Shown: positions 45,414-54,162 of the stretch, one piece after another
How positions within the stretch are numbered: position 1 is the first letter of the stretch
How the letters are laid out: every line of letters begins with the position of its first letter
DNA from: CAVQRB01 sp963715055
GTDB taxonomy: Bacteria > Pseudomonadota > Alphaproteobacteria > Rhodobacterales > Rhodobacteraceae
Reading direction: 5' to 3'
NCBI GenBank assembly: GCA_963715055.1
Contig: CAVQRB010000006.1
Span: 248,001 to 312,000, forward strand
DNA length: 64,000 nucleotides
The notes under the pieces: generated by a model
Told to the model about the DNA's origin: nothing
The model's input: only the letters and a program-made list of their open reading frames with translations
The model's database searches: none
Translations under genes and position numbers: made by a program

Positions 45414-46097
45414 TCAGGTCACATTCACGCTCATGCTGCCAAGACCCGCGACGGCGATTTCCATGACGTCACCCTTGACCACGGGGCCCACGCCCGAGGG
45501 TGTTCCGGTCATGATCACGTCGCCTGCGGCCAGTTCGAAATACTCCGACAGGTAGGAGATCATCTCCGGCGTCTTCCAGATCAGCTGGTTCAGATCGCCT
45601 TCCTGCCGCAACTCGCCATTCACCTTCAGGGTGATCGCACCGCTGTCGAGGTGGCCGACATCTTCGACCTTGTGGATGTGGCCGATCGGGGCGGAGCGCT
45701 CGAAAGCCTTGCCGATTTCCCAGGGCCGGCCGGCCTTTTTCATTTCGCCCTGCAGGTCGCGCCGGGTCATGTCGAGTGACAGCGCGTAGCCATAGACGTG
45801 GTCCATCGCCTGCTCGACAGGGATGTTGGTGCCGCCGGACTTCAACACCACGGTCAGTTCGGCCTCATGGTGCACATCGGAGGTATGCGGCGGGTAGGGG
45901 AATTCGCCCGAGGTATCGAGATTGTTGGGGTTTTTCTGGAAGAAGAACGGCGCCTCGCGGTCCGGGTCATGGCCCATCTCGATGGCATGTGCGGCGTAAT
46001 TCCGACCAATGCAGTAGACGCGGCGCACCGGAAACGACCCGCCCCCGGCCACGGGAATCGCAGTAACGGGCGGGGTGGGGATAACGAAATCAGACAT
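45414..46097 (-). CDS. FAH-family hydrolase, fumarylpyruvate hydrolase-like
   Basis: 227 residues from ATG 46097, with GGAG about nine bases upstream; longer in-frame starts exist but extend past the family N-terminus. The short FAH form has RVYCIGRNYAAHAIEMG, PFFFQKNPNNLDT, HHEAELTVVLKSGG (metal ligands), YGYALSLDMTRRDLQ, SAPIG and VIMTGTPSGVGPV. Its size and motifs are those of fumarylpyruvate hydrolase of the gentisate pathway and related enzymes. No gentisate dioxygenase or maleylpyruvate isomerase is nearby. It converges on the GntR gene. Confidence 0.88.
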   Translation of the reverse strand: MSDFVIPTPPVTAIPVAGGGSFPVRRVYCIGRNYAAHAIEMGHDPDREAPFFFQKNPNNLDTSGEFPYPPHTSDVHHEAELTVVLKSGGTNIPVEQAMDHVYGYALSLDMTRRDLQGEMKKAGRPWEIGKAFERSAPIGHIHKVEDVGHLDSGAITLKVNGELRQEGDLNQLIWKTPEMISYLSEYFELAAGDVIMTGTPSGVGPVVKGDVMEIAVAGLGSMSVNVT

Positions 46098-46448
46098 TTG
46101 CGTGCTCCGATGGGGAATATTTTCTGCGGTGATAGCGGCGCAGGTCTGGCAAATCAATCCTGACCAATCCAGAAAGGCCTGAAACACGCAACCAATGTTG
46201 CGATCGGGTGAACAGAGACCGTCTTTGCATTCGATGATCAGCCTTGGCAGCTTCGCCCAGGCCCATCGAGTTTGCATAAGAAGCGAGGGGCAAAGGAGTG
46301 CATGGGTTGAGGCTGGGGCGCGGACATCTGATCTTTTGCCGCAGCGCGCCGTCTGTCGCATCCGCCTGGAGAAACGAAGCGTTTCGGATGGGGCGTTCGC
46401 GGTAAGTGAAGCACCCCCGCCGGATGTGCGCTCCGGCGGGGGTAAAGA
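46098..46448. other. Intergenic region between FAH gene and icd
   Basis: These 351 bases hold the likely promoter of the FAH-like gene and, at the right end, the icd terminator. The overlapping small ORFs have no ribosome-binding sites or recognisable products. I see nothing else. Confidence 0.45.
46413..46443 (-). terminator. Terminator of icd
   Basis: A perfect 12-base-pair stem (ACCCCCGCCGGA / TCCGGCGGGGGT) with a seven-base loop sits five bases past the icd stop codon on the minus strand. The following bases (TGCTTCACTT) are only moderately T-rich. Confidence 0.7.
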
Positions 46449-48671
46449 TCAGCCGATGATGCTGTTCAGCTTGGACGACGGGCGCATGACGGCCGCGGTC
46501 TTGGCGGGATCGGTGTGGTAATAGCCGCCGGTATCCGCAGGTTTGCCGTGATTGGCGGAGAGGTCCGCCACGATTTGCGCCTCGTTTTCCTCCAGCGCCT
46601 TGGCGATGGGGGCGAAATGCGCAGCAAGCTCCGCATCGTCGGTCTGCGCCGCCAGTGCCTGCGCCCAGTAGAGCGCGAAGTAGTAATGGCTGTGGCGGTT
46701 GTCGGGCTGGCCGACGCGGCGTCCGGGTGATTTGTCATGATCGAGGATGCCTTGCGTCGCTGCGTCCACGGCCTCGCCCAGCACCTTCGCCTTGGCATTG
46801 CCCTTGACCTCGCCGAGGAACTTCAGGCTTTCCCCCAGCGCGCAGAATTCGCCGAGCGAGTCCCACCGCAGGTGGTTCTCCTCCATCAGCTGCTGCACGT
46901 GCTTGGGCGCGGAACCGCCCGCACCGGTTTCGAACAAGCCACCGCCCTGCATCAGCTTCACGATCGAGAGCATCTTGGCGGAGGTGCCGAGTTCGAGGAT
47001 CGGGAAGAGGTCGGTCAGATAGTCGCGCAGCACATTGCCGGTCACGGCGATGGAGGTCTTGCCCGCCCGGATCGTGTCGAAGCTCGCCTTGGTCGCCTCG
47101 CGCGGCGCGAGGATCTGGAACTTGTCCGCGACACCGGCTGCCTCGAGCAGCGGTTTGACGTATTTGATCAACTCCGCGTCATGGGCGCGCGAGGCATCGA
47201 GCCAGAAGATCGCCTGACAGCCTTCCGCCTTCTGGCGCGAGATCGCCAATTGCACCCAATCCTCGATCGGGGCCTTGCGGGTGGAAGCGGAGCGCCAGAT
47301 GTCGCCGGCCTCGACCTCATGCGCGTGCAGCACATCGCCATTGGCCGCGATCATCCGGACGGTTCCGGCATGGGCGATCTCGAAGGTGGTGGGGTGGGAG
47401 CCGTATTCCTCGGCCTTCTGCGCCATCAGGCCGATGTTCTGCACAGTACCTGCAGTGGTCGGATCAAGCGCGCCGTGCTGCTTGCAGTTGTTGATCGCCT
47501 CGTCATAGACGGCGGCATAGGAGCTGTCCGGGATCACGCAATTGGTATCCGCCTCCTTGCCATCCGGGCCCCAACCCTTGCCGCCTGCGCGAATGAGCGC
47601 GGGGATCGAGGCGTCGATGATGACGTCCGACGGCACATGCAGGTTGGTGATGCCCTTGTCTGAGTTCACCATGTAAAGCGGCGGGCGATCCGCCATCACC
47701 TTGTCGATCTCGGCGAGGATCTCCGTCGACTTGGAGTGTGTCGCCACAGCATCAAGGAGCGCACCGAGGCCAGAGTTCGGGTTCGCGCCCGCTTCGGCGA
47801 GTTCAGCGCCGTACTTGTCGAAGACCGGTTGCAGGTAGGCCTTGACCGCGTGGCCGAAGAGAATGGGGTCGGAGACCTTCATCATCGTGGCCTTGAGGTG
47901 GATCGAGAAGAGCACGCCCTTTTCCTTTGTGGCCGCGATCTGCTCGGTCAGGAAGGCGCTCAGGGCCTTGGCGGACATGAAAGTCGCGTCGACGACGGTG
48001 CCTGCGGGGAAGCTCACGCCATCCTTCAGGACCGTGACGGAGCCATCTTTCCCAACCAGTTCGATCCGGGCCGCACCGGCCTGCGCCGCACTCAGGGTAA
48101 CGGAGGTCTCGTTCGAGCGAAAATCATTGGCACCCATGGTCGCGACGTGGGTCTTGCTGTCCTTGGCCCATTTGCCCATCGAATGCGGGTTCGCCATGGC
48201 GTATTTCTTGACCGCCTTGGCGGCGCGTCGGTCGGAGTTGCCTTCGCGCAGGACCGGGTTGACCGCGGACCCCTTGATCGCGTCGTAGCGCGCGCGGGCG
48301 GTCTTTTCGGCATCCGTGGACGGCTCTTCAGGGTAGTCGGGAATGTCGTAGCCCTGGGATTGCAGTTCCTTGACCGCGGCGACCAGCTGCGGCACCGAAG
48401 CCGAGATGTTGGGCAGCTTGATGACGTTGGCCTGTGGTGTTTTCACCAACTCGCCCAGAATGGCGAGGTCGTCGCTCTGGCGCTGCGCCTCGGTCAGTTT
48501 TTCGGGAAAGGCTGCGATGATGCGACCGGCCAGCGAGATGTCCCGCGTTCCGATGCTGACGCCTGCGGCCGTTGCAAAGCTGCGGATGATGGGCAGGAAT
48601 GACGCGGAAGCCAGTTCCGGCGCCTCGTCCACTTTGGTGTAGATGATATCGGGTGAGGAAGTGTCCGCCAT
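46449..48671 (-). CDS. icd: NADP-dependent isocitrate dehydrogenase, monomeric type
   Basis: 740 residues, the standard size of the monomeric enzyme (dimeric forms are near 410). It starts ADTSSPDIIYTKVDEAPELAS and shows typical segments NVIKLPNISASVPQL, GSAVNPVLREGNSDRRA, NPHSMGKW, TCNVIPDS-like NCVIPDSSYA and HSHYYFALYWAQAL. It oxidatively decarboxylates isocitrate to 2-oxoglutarate with NADP in the TCA cycle. The leader shares a 24-bp exact repeat with a remnant ORF about 310 bases upstream. It appears to be a single-gene transcript. Confidence 0.97.
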   Translation of the reverse strand: MADTSSPDIIYTKVDEAPELASASFLPIIRSFATAAGVSIGTRDISLAGRIIAAFPEKLTEAQRQSDDLAILGELVKTPQANVIKLPNISASVPQLVAAVKELQSQGYDIPDYPEEPSTDAEKTARARYDAIKGSAVNPVLREGNSDRRAAKAVKKYAMANPHSMGKWAKDSKTHVATMGANDFRSNETSVTLSAAQAGAARIELVGKDGSVTVLKDGVSFPAGTVVDATFMSAKALSAFLTEQIAATKEKGVLFSIHLKATMMKVSDPILFGHAVKAYLQPVFDKYGAELAEAGANPNSGLGALLDAVATHSKSTEILAEIDKVMADRPPLYMVNSDKGITNLHVPSDVIIDASIPALIRAGGKGWGPDGKEADTNCVIPDSSYAAVYDEAINNCKQHGALDPTTAGTVQNIGLMAQKAEEYGSHPTTFEIAHAGTVRMIAANGDVLHAHEVEAGDIWRSASTRKAPIEDWVQLAISRQKAEGCQAIFWLDASRAHDAELIKYVKPLLEAAGVADKFQILAPREATKASFDTIRAGKTSIAVTGNVLRDYLTDLFPILELGTSAKMLSIVKLMQGGGLFETGAGGSAPKHVQQLMEENHLRWDSLGEFCALGESLKFLGEVKGNAKAKVLGEAVDAATQGILDHDKSPGRRVGQPDNRHSHYYFALYWAQALAAQTDDAELAAHFAPIAKALEENEAQIVADLSANHGKPADTGGYYHTDPAKTAAVMRPSSKLNSIIG

Positions 48672-48680
48672 GGATGTCGA

Positions 48681-48704
48681 GCCTTTCTTGCTGATGACTT
48701 GCCA
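48681..48704. repeat. 24-bp direct repeat, copy 1 (icd leader)
   Basis: The segment from 48681 to 48704, just upstream of the icd start, recurs exactly at 48992-49015. It supplies the AAGAAAGGC sequence that serves as the icd ribosome-binding region. Confidence 0.8.
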
Positions 48705-48949
48705 TTAAACAATCGACAGCGCGAGGTCCACAGGCGGCGCGCGATGTTGGCGCAATCACGGGGAAATTTCCGGAAAACGCGAATGGCTGACGGCGCGGCC
48801 ACAAGCGATCCTGAGCAGGTTTCGGAAGGTCTGGACAATAAAACTCCACGTTGTCTGCTGCTGCGCCGACCAGGGGTCAACGTAGCAGAGCATATGTCGA
48901 AGATCGGAAATGACCGGAACCGCAGTGATCAGACGCCCAGTTTCTTTCG

Positions 48950-49300
48950 CTATTTCAGGGCGTTGCGCTTCTGATCGAAGCTCTTGACGATGCCTTTCTT
49001 GCTGATGACTTGCCACACAACACTGTCGGGCGCGACCACGAGGTCACGACAATGGACCTGATTCTCCTTGCTGCCGACACAGTCGCTCTCATTCGAGTTC
49101 CACGTCAGCTGATGACAGACCTCGCCGCTCTTTACGCTCCGGCTGCCAACTCCGACAGATTCGCCGGTTCCCTTGCAATAGGCTTGCGCTCCCCGGGCCG
49201 CGCCGTCGTAAGCGCCCTCCTTGCAGTCTTTCCATGCTTCCAATTTTTCTTCGGGATTTGCGCAGGTTTTGGTCCTGATCTGGCATGGGACCAGAGGCGT
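48950..49300 (-). pseudogene. Remnant of a cysteine-containing secreted protein gene
   Basis: The frame is open from just after a TAG (49303-49301) to the stop at 48950, but has no ATG; only a TTG at 49243 could start it. The sequence looks protein-like: ACANPEE-like TCANPEEKLEAWKDC, GAARGAQAYCKGTGE, SGEVCHQLTW, DCVGS, HCRDLVVAPDSVVWQV and ending FDQKRNALK, with seven or eight cysteines. A signal peptide that such a cysteine-rich protein would need is missing, so the 5' end seems lost. Near its 3' end it carries the second copy of the 24-bp repeat. A real short gene starting at TTG cannot be excluded. Confidence 0.45.
48992..49015. repeat. 24-bp direct repeat, copy 2 (in remnant ORF)
   Basis: Exact match to 48681-48704 in the same orientation, 311 bases apart. 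Here it is coding (WQVISKKG on the minus strand), so this copy is probably the original and the icd-leader copy the duplicate. Confidence 0.8.
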
Positions 49301-49364
49301 CTAGGGCGCTACATCCGGACCTGTACCATACAGCCAGAAGTCTTGATCGCGAGAATGCGTTGAA

Positions 49365-49396
49365 GCAAAAAAGGCTGCGTTGGGAAACGCAGCCTT
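49365..49396 (-). terminator. Rho-independent terminator of the IalB-like gene
   Basis: An 11-base-pair perfect stem (AAGGCTGCGTT / AACGCAGCCTT on the plus strand) with loop GGGA; on the minus strand the stem runs into TTTTTT (49372-49367). It lies 28 bases after the stop codon at 49425. The clearest intrinsic terminator in the window. Confidence 0.92.
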
Positions 49397-49424
49397 CTCG
49401 CCGAGTGCACTGGTGTATTGGGCG

Positions 49425-49934
49425 CTACTGCAACTGTTTCGCGTTGCACTCGCGTCCCATCTCGATCGCTTTCTTCGTACCCGCGAGGTTGATCTCGAAG
49501 GCGAAGGAGGTCTCGGGGAAAACGACCATCGTGTACTGCTGAGCAATGTCCTCGACCAGTTGCGGGTCGTCCGACAGGATGTAACCGCCGCTGTAGCCTT
49601 CGGTGATGTTGCCGCGCATACCGGTCGCCTCGCCGACATAGAGATTGTCGCCAAGCAGGACGGCGACCAACTGCTTGTCGTCCTTGCCGATCTCGGTTTC
49701 GGCCTTGGTGAAGACACCCAGATAGCCGACGCCGCGGTCCTTGGTCAGGCCCATCTGCACGACGTTTGCGTCGGCGTCCACGGCTTCGATCAGACAAGAC
49801 TTCTTCTCGTGATCGACAAACACGTTCCAGCCTTCGACGCTGCCGTAATTCTCGAACTTTGGTGTCTCCGCCGAAACCGACCCTGCGCAAAGCGTCAGGG
49901 CGATAGCAATCGTCGGGAGTTTCAATTGGGCCAT
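49425..49934 (-). CDS. Invasion-associated locus B (IalB)-like periplasmic protein
   Basis: 169 residues from ATG 49934, preceded by AAGGAG at about eight bases. A signal peptide (LPTIAIALTLCAGSVSA) is followed by an IalB-type domain (YGSVEGWNVFVDHEKKSCLIEA, FPETSFAFEINLAGTKKAIEMGRECNAK). The two cysteines (in SCLIEA and RECNAK) are placed as in the family. Named for a Bartonella invasion protein, but common in free-living alphaproteobacteria where the role is unknown. Confidence 0.85.
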   Translation of the reverse strand: MAQLKLPTIAIALTLCAGSVSAETPKFENYGSVEGWNVFVDHEKKSCLIEAVDADANVVQMGLTKDRGVGYLGVFTKAETEIGKDDKQLVAVLLGDNLYVGEATGMRGNITEGYSGGYILSDDPQLVEDIAQQYTMVVFPETSFAFEINLAGTKKAIEMGRECNAKQLQ

Positions 49935-50184
49935 GGTTAGTCTCCTTTGCGGCACGATATCGATGATATTGCAGTCATCAAGGCTAGAGACAAGAGGCCG
50001 ATTTGAAAGGCTCATTTGCAGGCCTTGGATGTATTGCATGTTTGAACGCGCCCGCCTGCAGCTTGACAGGGTCTCGCTTCTGATGCCAGAGATTGGCTGA
50101 GCGGTGCCCGGTATTTCATGGGTGTTATCACCGCTGAATGGTCCGCTCAAAGACTTGCGCGTGCTGAAATCGGAGTGGTGGACC

Positions 50185-50574
50185 ATGATTGCCTTTCAAG
50201 CCGCGAACGGACCAATCCGGAAGGTTGGCAAATCTATGGCAGCTTGCGCCGTGGTCATACTCCTGGCCGGACCGGCAACAGCAACGCTCGGCAGCATCCT
50301 TGACGATACCGGGCTTACGCCGGCCGATATCGAGATGGCCACGGCGGCAGCCGAAACACTCTATGCGCGCTCCGGTGTGAAACCGGGTGACAGCGGATCG
50401 TGGGAAAACCCCGAGACCGGAGCGAAGGGCGTCGTTGAAGTGACTGGGGTCGACGGCGCGGCATCCTGCGTTTCGTTTCGCCATCTTGCGGAACCCGCAT
50501 CGTATCCGGTTCGGAAGTTCGACATGAAGCGGTGCAAGGACGCCCAGAACATCTGGGTTCTGGTGCCGGAGTAA
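50185..50574 (+). CDS. Small secreted protein with 17-kDa surface-antigen-like C-terminus
   Basis: 129 residues from ATG 50185, with GGAG about six bases upstream. After about 17 residues comes a hydrophobic signal segment (MAACAVVILLAGPATA). The mature part ends GDSGSWENPETGAKGVVEV...GAASCVSFRHLA...FDMKRCKDAQNIWVLVPE. The G-W-x-NP-x-TG-x-xG-x-V pattern and two cysteines resemble the C-terminal part of rickettsial 17-kDa surface-antigen-like outer membrane proteins. It is divergent from the IalB-like gene and 152 bases upstream of the MscS-type channel gene. Confidence 0.7.
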   Translation: MIAFQAANGPIRKVGKSMAACAVVILLAGPATATLGSILDDTGLTPADIEMATAAAETLYARSGVKPGDSGSWENPETGAKGVVEVTGVDGAASCVSFRHLAEPASYPVRKFDMKRCKDAQNIWVLVPE

Positions 50575-50726
50575 GTCGCCGGCGCAGCGGACAGATGGAA
50601 GGTCAGGCGGGAAATATCATGCAAGCAGAAATCCGGTTGCTCCCCGCAACACAAGCGGTGCGAAATGGGCTCGCCAAGGGCCGGCAAAGAATGGCGAGGC
50701 CGCAAAGAGGCCCGAAGGAGAAGTCA

Positions 50727-53006
50727 ATGATCTTGAAGATGCTCGGTGGCCTGCGACTGGTAGCCTGCGTGATGGTGCTCGCCCTTGCGCTCCTGAGCCT
50801 CGAAGGTGCGCCGGCCCTGGCCCAGTCCGGCGAAGGCGCCACGGTTACGCTGCCGGACCCGCTCAGCCCCGAGGCGGTCCGCGAGATGGTGGCCCGGATG
50901 TCGGACGATCAGGTGCGCTCGATGCTGCTCGACCGGCTGGATGCGGTTGCCAGCGAGCAGGAAAACGAGCCGCCCCAGGCGCTGCTCTTTACCGAAAAGA
51001 TCGCCGGTGCGTGGACGGCTTTTTACACTCCGATCGTCGGCGCCGTCGTACGTCTGCCGACGCTGCTGGTAAAGCAGGTCGAAGCTGTTTCCAACTTTGG
51101 CGCCGAATTCGGCACGAGCGGAGTGCTGTCGCTTGTGGGGTTGACCATCGCAGCCTTGCTCGCAGGATATGCGGCGGAAAAGCTGTTCATGCGCATCTCC
51201 GCGAACTTCCTGCCGTCGCTGGAACCGCCCAAGGGCGACTCTCTCAAAAGCACGTTGGGTTTTCTGCTGCGCAAGTTCTGGCGAGAAATCGTCGGTCTCG
51301 TGGTTTTCTATGCAGTTGTGCGCAGCATCGGGCAAGTCCTTCTGACGCCAGAACAGGTTTCCGTTGTTGGCCCCTTCGTGCGGTTGCTGGTATTCCTTCC
51401 CCGGGTTGCGGCCGCGATGTCGCGGTTTGTTCTGGCACCCGATCAACCCAGTTTGCGCCTGCTCAGCGTGAGTGACGATTGGGCTCGATATTTCAATCGC
51501 CATATCGTCGGACTTGTAGTGTTGGGGGGCGCCGCCTTCTTTGTCATGGGCTTCAATGTCCGGTTTGGCGTGCCTCTCGAGGAAACAAGAGTTGGCTTCT
51601 GGTTCAATCTCGCCATCCATCTCTATATAATCTATATCATATGGCACGGTCGCGAAGGCATGTCGGACATGATGCTCGGCAGCGATCCGGAACTCACGCG
51701 ATCGGACTCGAAGATCGCGTACTACTACCCTTATTTCGCGGTGGCGGTGACCGCTCTGGTCTGGGTGGTTTCAACTTTGATCCTAGGGTACGGCAAGCCG
51801 CAACTGCTGGCTACGGCCCCTCATTTCACGACCATGTTCTGGCTTTTGATCGCACCGCTGATCGACACAACGATCCGAGGCCTCGTGCACCATCTGCAGC
51901 CGCCAATGATCGGCACCGGGCCTGTGGCGGAAACCGCTTACAAGTCGAACAAGCGCAGCCTGATCCGGATCGGTCGTGTGGTTGCGTTCGGCGCCATCGT
52001 CACGATCATCGCGGGTGCCTGGGATATCGACCTGATCTCCACAGCGACGAATAACCAGGGCGAGAATTTCGTCAGCAAGATTTTTGAATTCATGATCATC
52101 TGCGCGATCGGATATATCGTTTACGAGTTCATGTCGCTGTTGATCAACCGCAAGTTGACGCGTGAGACCGCATCCGTGGCGACCTCCGATCAGGAAGCGG
52201 GCGAAGGTGGCGGCGCGGGCGGTTCGCGACTTGCGACGGTCCTGCCCATGATCCTCGTCGCAGCACAGTTCGCGATAGCCACGATCTTCGGTCTGTTGGC
52301 AATCGGCAGCCTCGGCATCGACATCACGCCCCTTCTGGCGGGTGCCGGTATCCTTGGTCTGGCCATTGGTTTTGGCGCGCAGAAACTGGTGACCGACATC
52401 GTTTCAGGTATCTTTTTCCTGATCGACGACGCCTTTCGCGTTGGTGAATACCTCGATGTCGGAGACACCATGGGATCGGTGGAGAAGATCTCGATCCGGT
52501 CGATGCAGCTGCGCCATCACCGCGGCAACGTCCACACCATTCCCTATGGCAGCATCGACAAGGTCACGAACTTCAGCCGCGACTGGGTCATCATGAAACT
52601 GATGTTCACCGTTCCCTTCGACACCGATCCCAACAAGGTCAAGAAGATCTTCAAGAAGATCGGCGCGGAGATGATGGAAGACCCGCTCTACAAGGACGAT
52701 TTCCTCGAACCTTTCAAGAGCCAGGGCGTGTTCCAGTTCGACGATGTGGGCATCGTGATGCGCGGCAAGTTCATGGCCAAGCCGGGCACGCAGTTCACGA
52801 TCCGCAAGGAAATCTACAACCGCGTGCGCGACGAATTCAAAGCCAACGGCATCGAATTTGCCCGCCGCGAAGTGCGGGTGGCGATTCCAGGCATGGAGGA
52901 TCACGAGGATTTGAATGTCGAGCAGCGTGCGGCGGTGGAAGCTGCGGCCAGTGGTGCCGTGCAGGCGCAACTTGAGCAGGATGCCGCCGCGAACAAGAAA
53001 AAATAA
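50727..53006 (+). CDS. MscS-family mechanosensitive ion channel, large form
   Basis: 759 residues from ATG 50727 (GAAGGAG at good spacing); the frame is open to 50532 but the extra part precedes a clear signal peptide (LRLVACVMVLALALLSLEGAPALAQ). A periplasmic segment and about ten to eleven transmembrane helices precede the MscS core. The core shows the pore helix LAGAGILGLAIGFGAQKLVTDIVSG, then DDAFRVGEYLDVGDTMGSVEKISIR and HTIPYGSIDKVTNFSRDW, the MscS beta domain. A cytoplasmic tail follows. It should release solutes on hypo-osmotic shock. Larger than minimal MscS (286), like the multi-helix MscM/YbdG-type relatives. Confidence 0.94.
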   Translation: MILKMLGGLRLVACVMVLALALLSLEGAPALAQSGEGATVTLPDPLSPEAVREMVARMSDDQVRSMLLDRLDAVASEQENEPPQALLFTEKIAGAWTAFYTPIVGAVVRLPTLLVKQVEAVSNFGAEFGTSGVLSLVGLTIAALLAGYAAEKLFMRISANFLPSLEPPKGDSLKSTLGFLLRKFWREIVGLVVFYAVVRSIGQVLLTPEQVSVVGPFVRLLVFLPRVAAAMSRFVLAPDQPSLRLLSVSDDWARYFNRHIVGLVVLGGAAFFVMGFNVRFGVPLEETRVGFWFNLAIHLYIIYIIWHGREGMSDMMLGSDPELTRSDSKIAYYYPYFAVAVTALVWVVSTLILGYGKPQLLATAPHFTTMFWLLIAPLIDTTIRGLVHHLQPPMIGTGPVAETAYKSNKRSLIRIGRVVAFGAIVTIIAGAWDIDLISTATNNQGENFVSKIFEFMIICAIGYIVYEFMSLLINRKLTRETASVATSDQEAGEGGGAGGSRLATVLPMILVAAQFAIATIFGLLAIGSLGIDITPLLAGAGILGLAIGFGAQKLVTDIVSGIFFLIDDAFRVGEYLDVGDTMGSVEKISIRSMQLRHHRGNVHTIPYGSIDKVTNFSRDWVIMKLMFTVPFDTDPNKVKKIFKKIGAEMMEDPLYKDDFLEPFKSQGVFQFDDVGIVMRGKFMAKPGTQFTIRKEIYNRVRDEFKANGIEFARREVRVAIPGMEDHEDLNVEQRAAVEAAASGAVQAQLEQDAAANKKK

Positions 53007-53065
53007 CCTGTCCGGTTGCCGATGCACGCATGCAGAACGCTCGCTGAGAGCTGCTGATTTTGAAC

Positions 53066-53091
53066 GATATTACAGAATGATATTACAGAAT
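53066..53091. repeat. Exact 13-bp tandem duplication
   Basis: GATATTACAGAAT occurs twice head to tail in an AT-rich stretch 100 bases upstream of the formylglycine-generating enzyme gene. Could be promoter-associated or a slippage product. Confidence 0.8.
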
Positions 53092-53191
53092 TATGACAAG
53101 TATTTGGGTAAATTTCCGGGTTGATTTTCTCAAGTGACAGTAGAGTTAATCAACCTATGGACGTAGTATTTGAAGCAGGGACTCTTTCGTT

Positions 53192-54139
53192 GTGAAGGAT
53201 GGCTCGCCCGGCGCTGGCCGTAGAATGATCCGGATCGAGCCGGGTGCTTTTCGCATGGGGTCCGACAGGCATTACGCCGATGAGGCGCCGGTCCATGAGG
53301 TCAAGGTCCATGGCTTCTGCATGGACGCGACCCATGTCACCAATGCGGAATTTGCGATCTTCGTGGCTGAGACCGGGTACCGGACCGTGGCCGAGCGGCC
53401 GCTTGATCCGCGCGATTTCCCGGGGGCGGATCCGCGGCTTCTGGTGCCAGGGTCGATGGTCTTCAACATGACAAGGGGCCCGGTGGATCTGCGCGACATC
53501 CGGAACTGGTGGGCCTATGTGCCGGGGGCCAACTGGCGCCAGCCGGAAGGGCCGGGTAGCACGATCGCGGGTCGCGAGGATCATCCGGTCGTTCAGGTGG
53601 CCTATGAGGACGCCGAAGCCTATGCCACATGGGCGGGCAAGACGCTGCCCACAGAGGCTGAATGGGAATACGCCGCGCGCGGCGGGCTTGAGGGCGCCGA
53701 GTTTGTCTGGGGGGACGAGCTGACCCCCGGCGGGAAGATCATGGCCAAGACCTGGCAGGGCTCCTTTCCCTGGCACAACAAGGCACCGAAGGGCCTCGAA
53801 CGCACCGCGCCCGTCGCCTCTTATCCGCCCAATGGCTACGGGCTTTACGACATGGCGGGCAACGTCTGGCAGTGGACGACGGATTGGTTCGTGAACCACC
53901 ATCCGTCCAAGCCCGACGGCAGTTGCTGCACGCTCGACAATCCGCGCGGACCTTCCCGCAAGGACAGTTTCGACCCGGCACAACCCATGATCAAGATTCC
54001 ACGTAAAGTGGTGAAAGGGGGCTCGTTTCTTTGTGCCCCCAGTTATTGTCGCCGGTACCGTCCGGCGGCACGACATGCGCAGATGATCGATTCGGGCATG
54101 AGCCATATCGGTTTTCGATGCATCAAACGGTTCGATTAA
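53192..54139 (+). CDS. Formylglycine-generating enzyme (sulfatase-modifying factor) family protein
   Basis: 315 residues from GTG 53192. The FGE-sulfatase fold is shown by IEPGAFRMGSD, DEAPVHEVKVHGF, VTNAEFAIFV, HPVVQVAYEDAEAYATWAGKTLPTEAEWEYAARGG, GNVWQWTTDWF and VVKGGSFLCAPSYCRRYRPAAR. Cys281 and Cys286, five apart, match the copper-binding active-site pair of true FGE, so it should convert the sulfatase cysteine to formylglycine in the cytoplasm. A sulfatase gene with the CTAGR acceptor motif follows 23 bases downstream, though that gene is broken. No signal peptide. Confidence 0.93.
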   Translation: MKDGSPGAGRRMIRIEPGAFRMGSDRHYADEAPVHEVKVHGFCMDATHVTNAEFAIFVAETGYRTVAERPLDPRDFPGADPRLLVPGSMVFNMTRGPVDLRDIRNWWAYVPGANWRQPEGPGSTIAGREDHPVVQVAYEDAEAYATWAGKTLPTEAEWEYAARGGLEGAEFVWGDELTPGGKIMAKTWQGSFPWHNKAPKGLERTAPVASYPPNGYGLYDMAGNVWQWTTDWFVNHHPSKPDGSCCTLDNPRGPSRKDSFDPAQPMIKIPRKVVKGGSFLCAPSYCRRYRPAARHAQMIDSGMSHIGFRCIKRFD

Positions 54140-54162
54140 GCCAACAGGGAGCGAAAAAGAAG

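Noticed and set aside
49010..49363. 117-codon plus-strand frame with a hydrophobic segment
   Set aside because: No ribosome-binding site, overlaps the ialB-side terminator region, and lies opposite the more protein-like cysteine-rich frame.
53007..53191. AT-rich stretch as a replication origin or attachment site
   Set aside because: Only one 13-bp tandem duplication is present, without DnaA-box series, integrase or tRNA.
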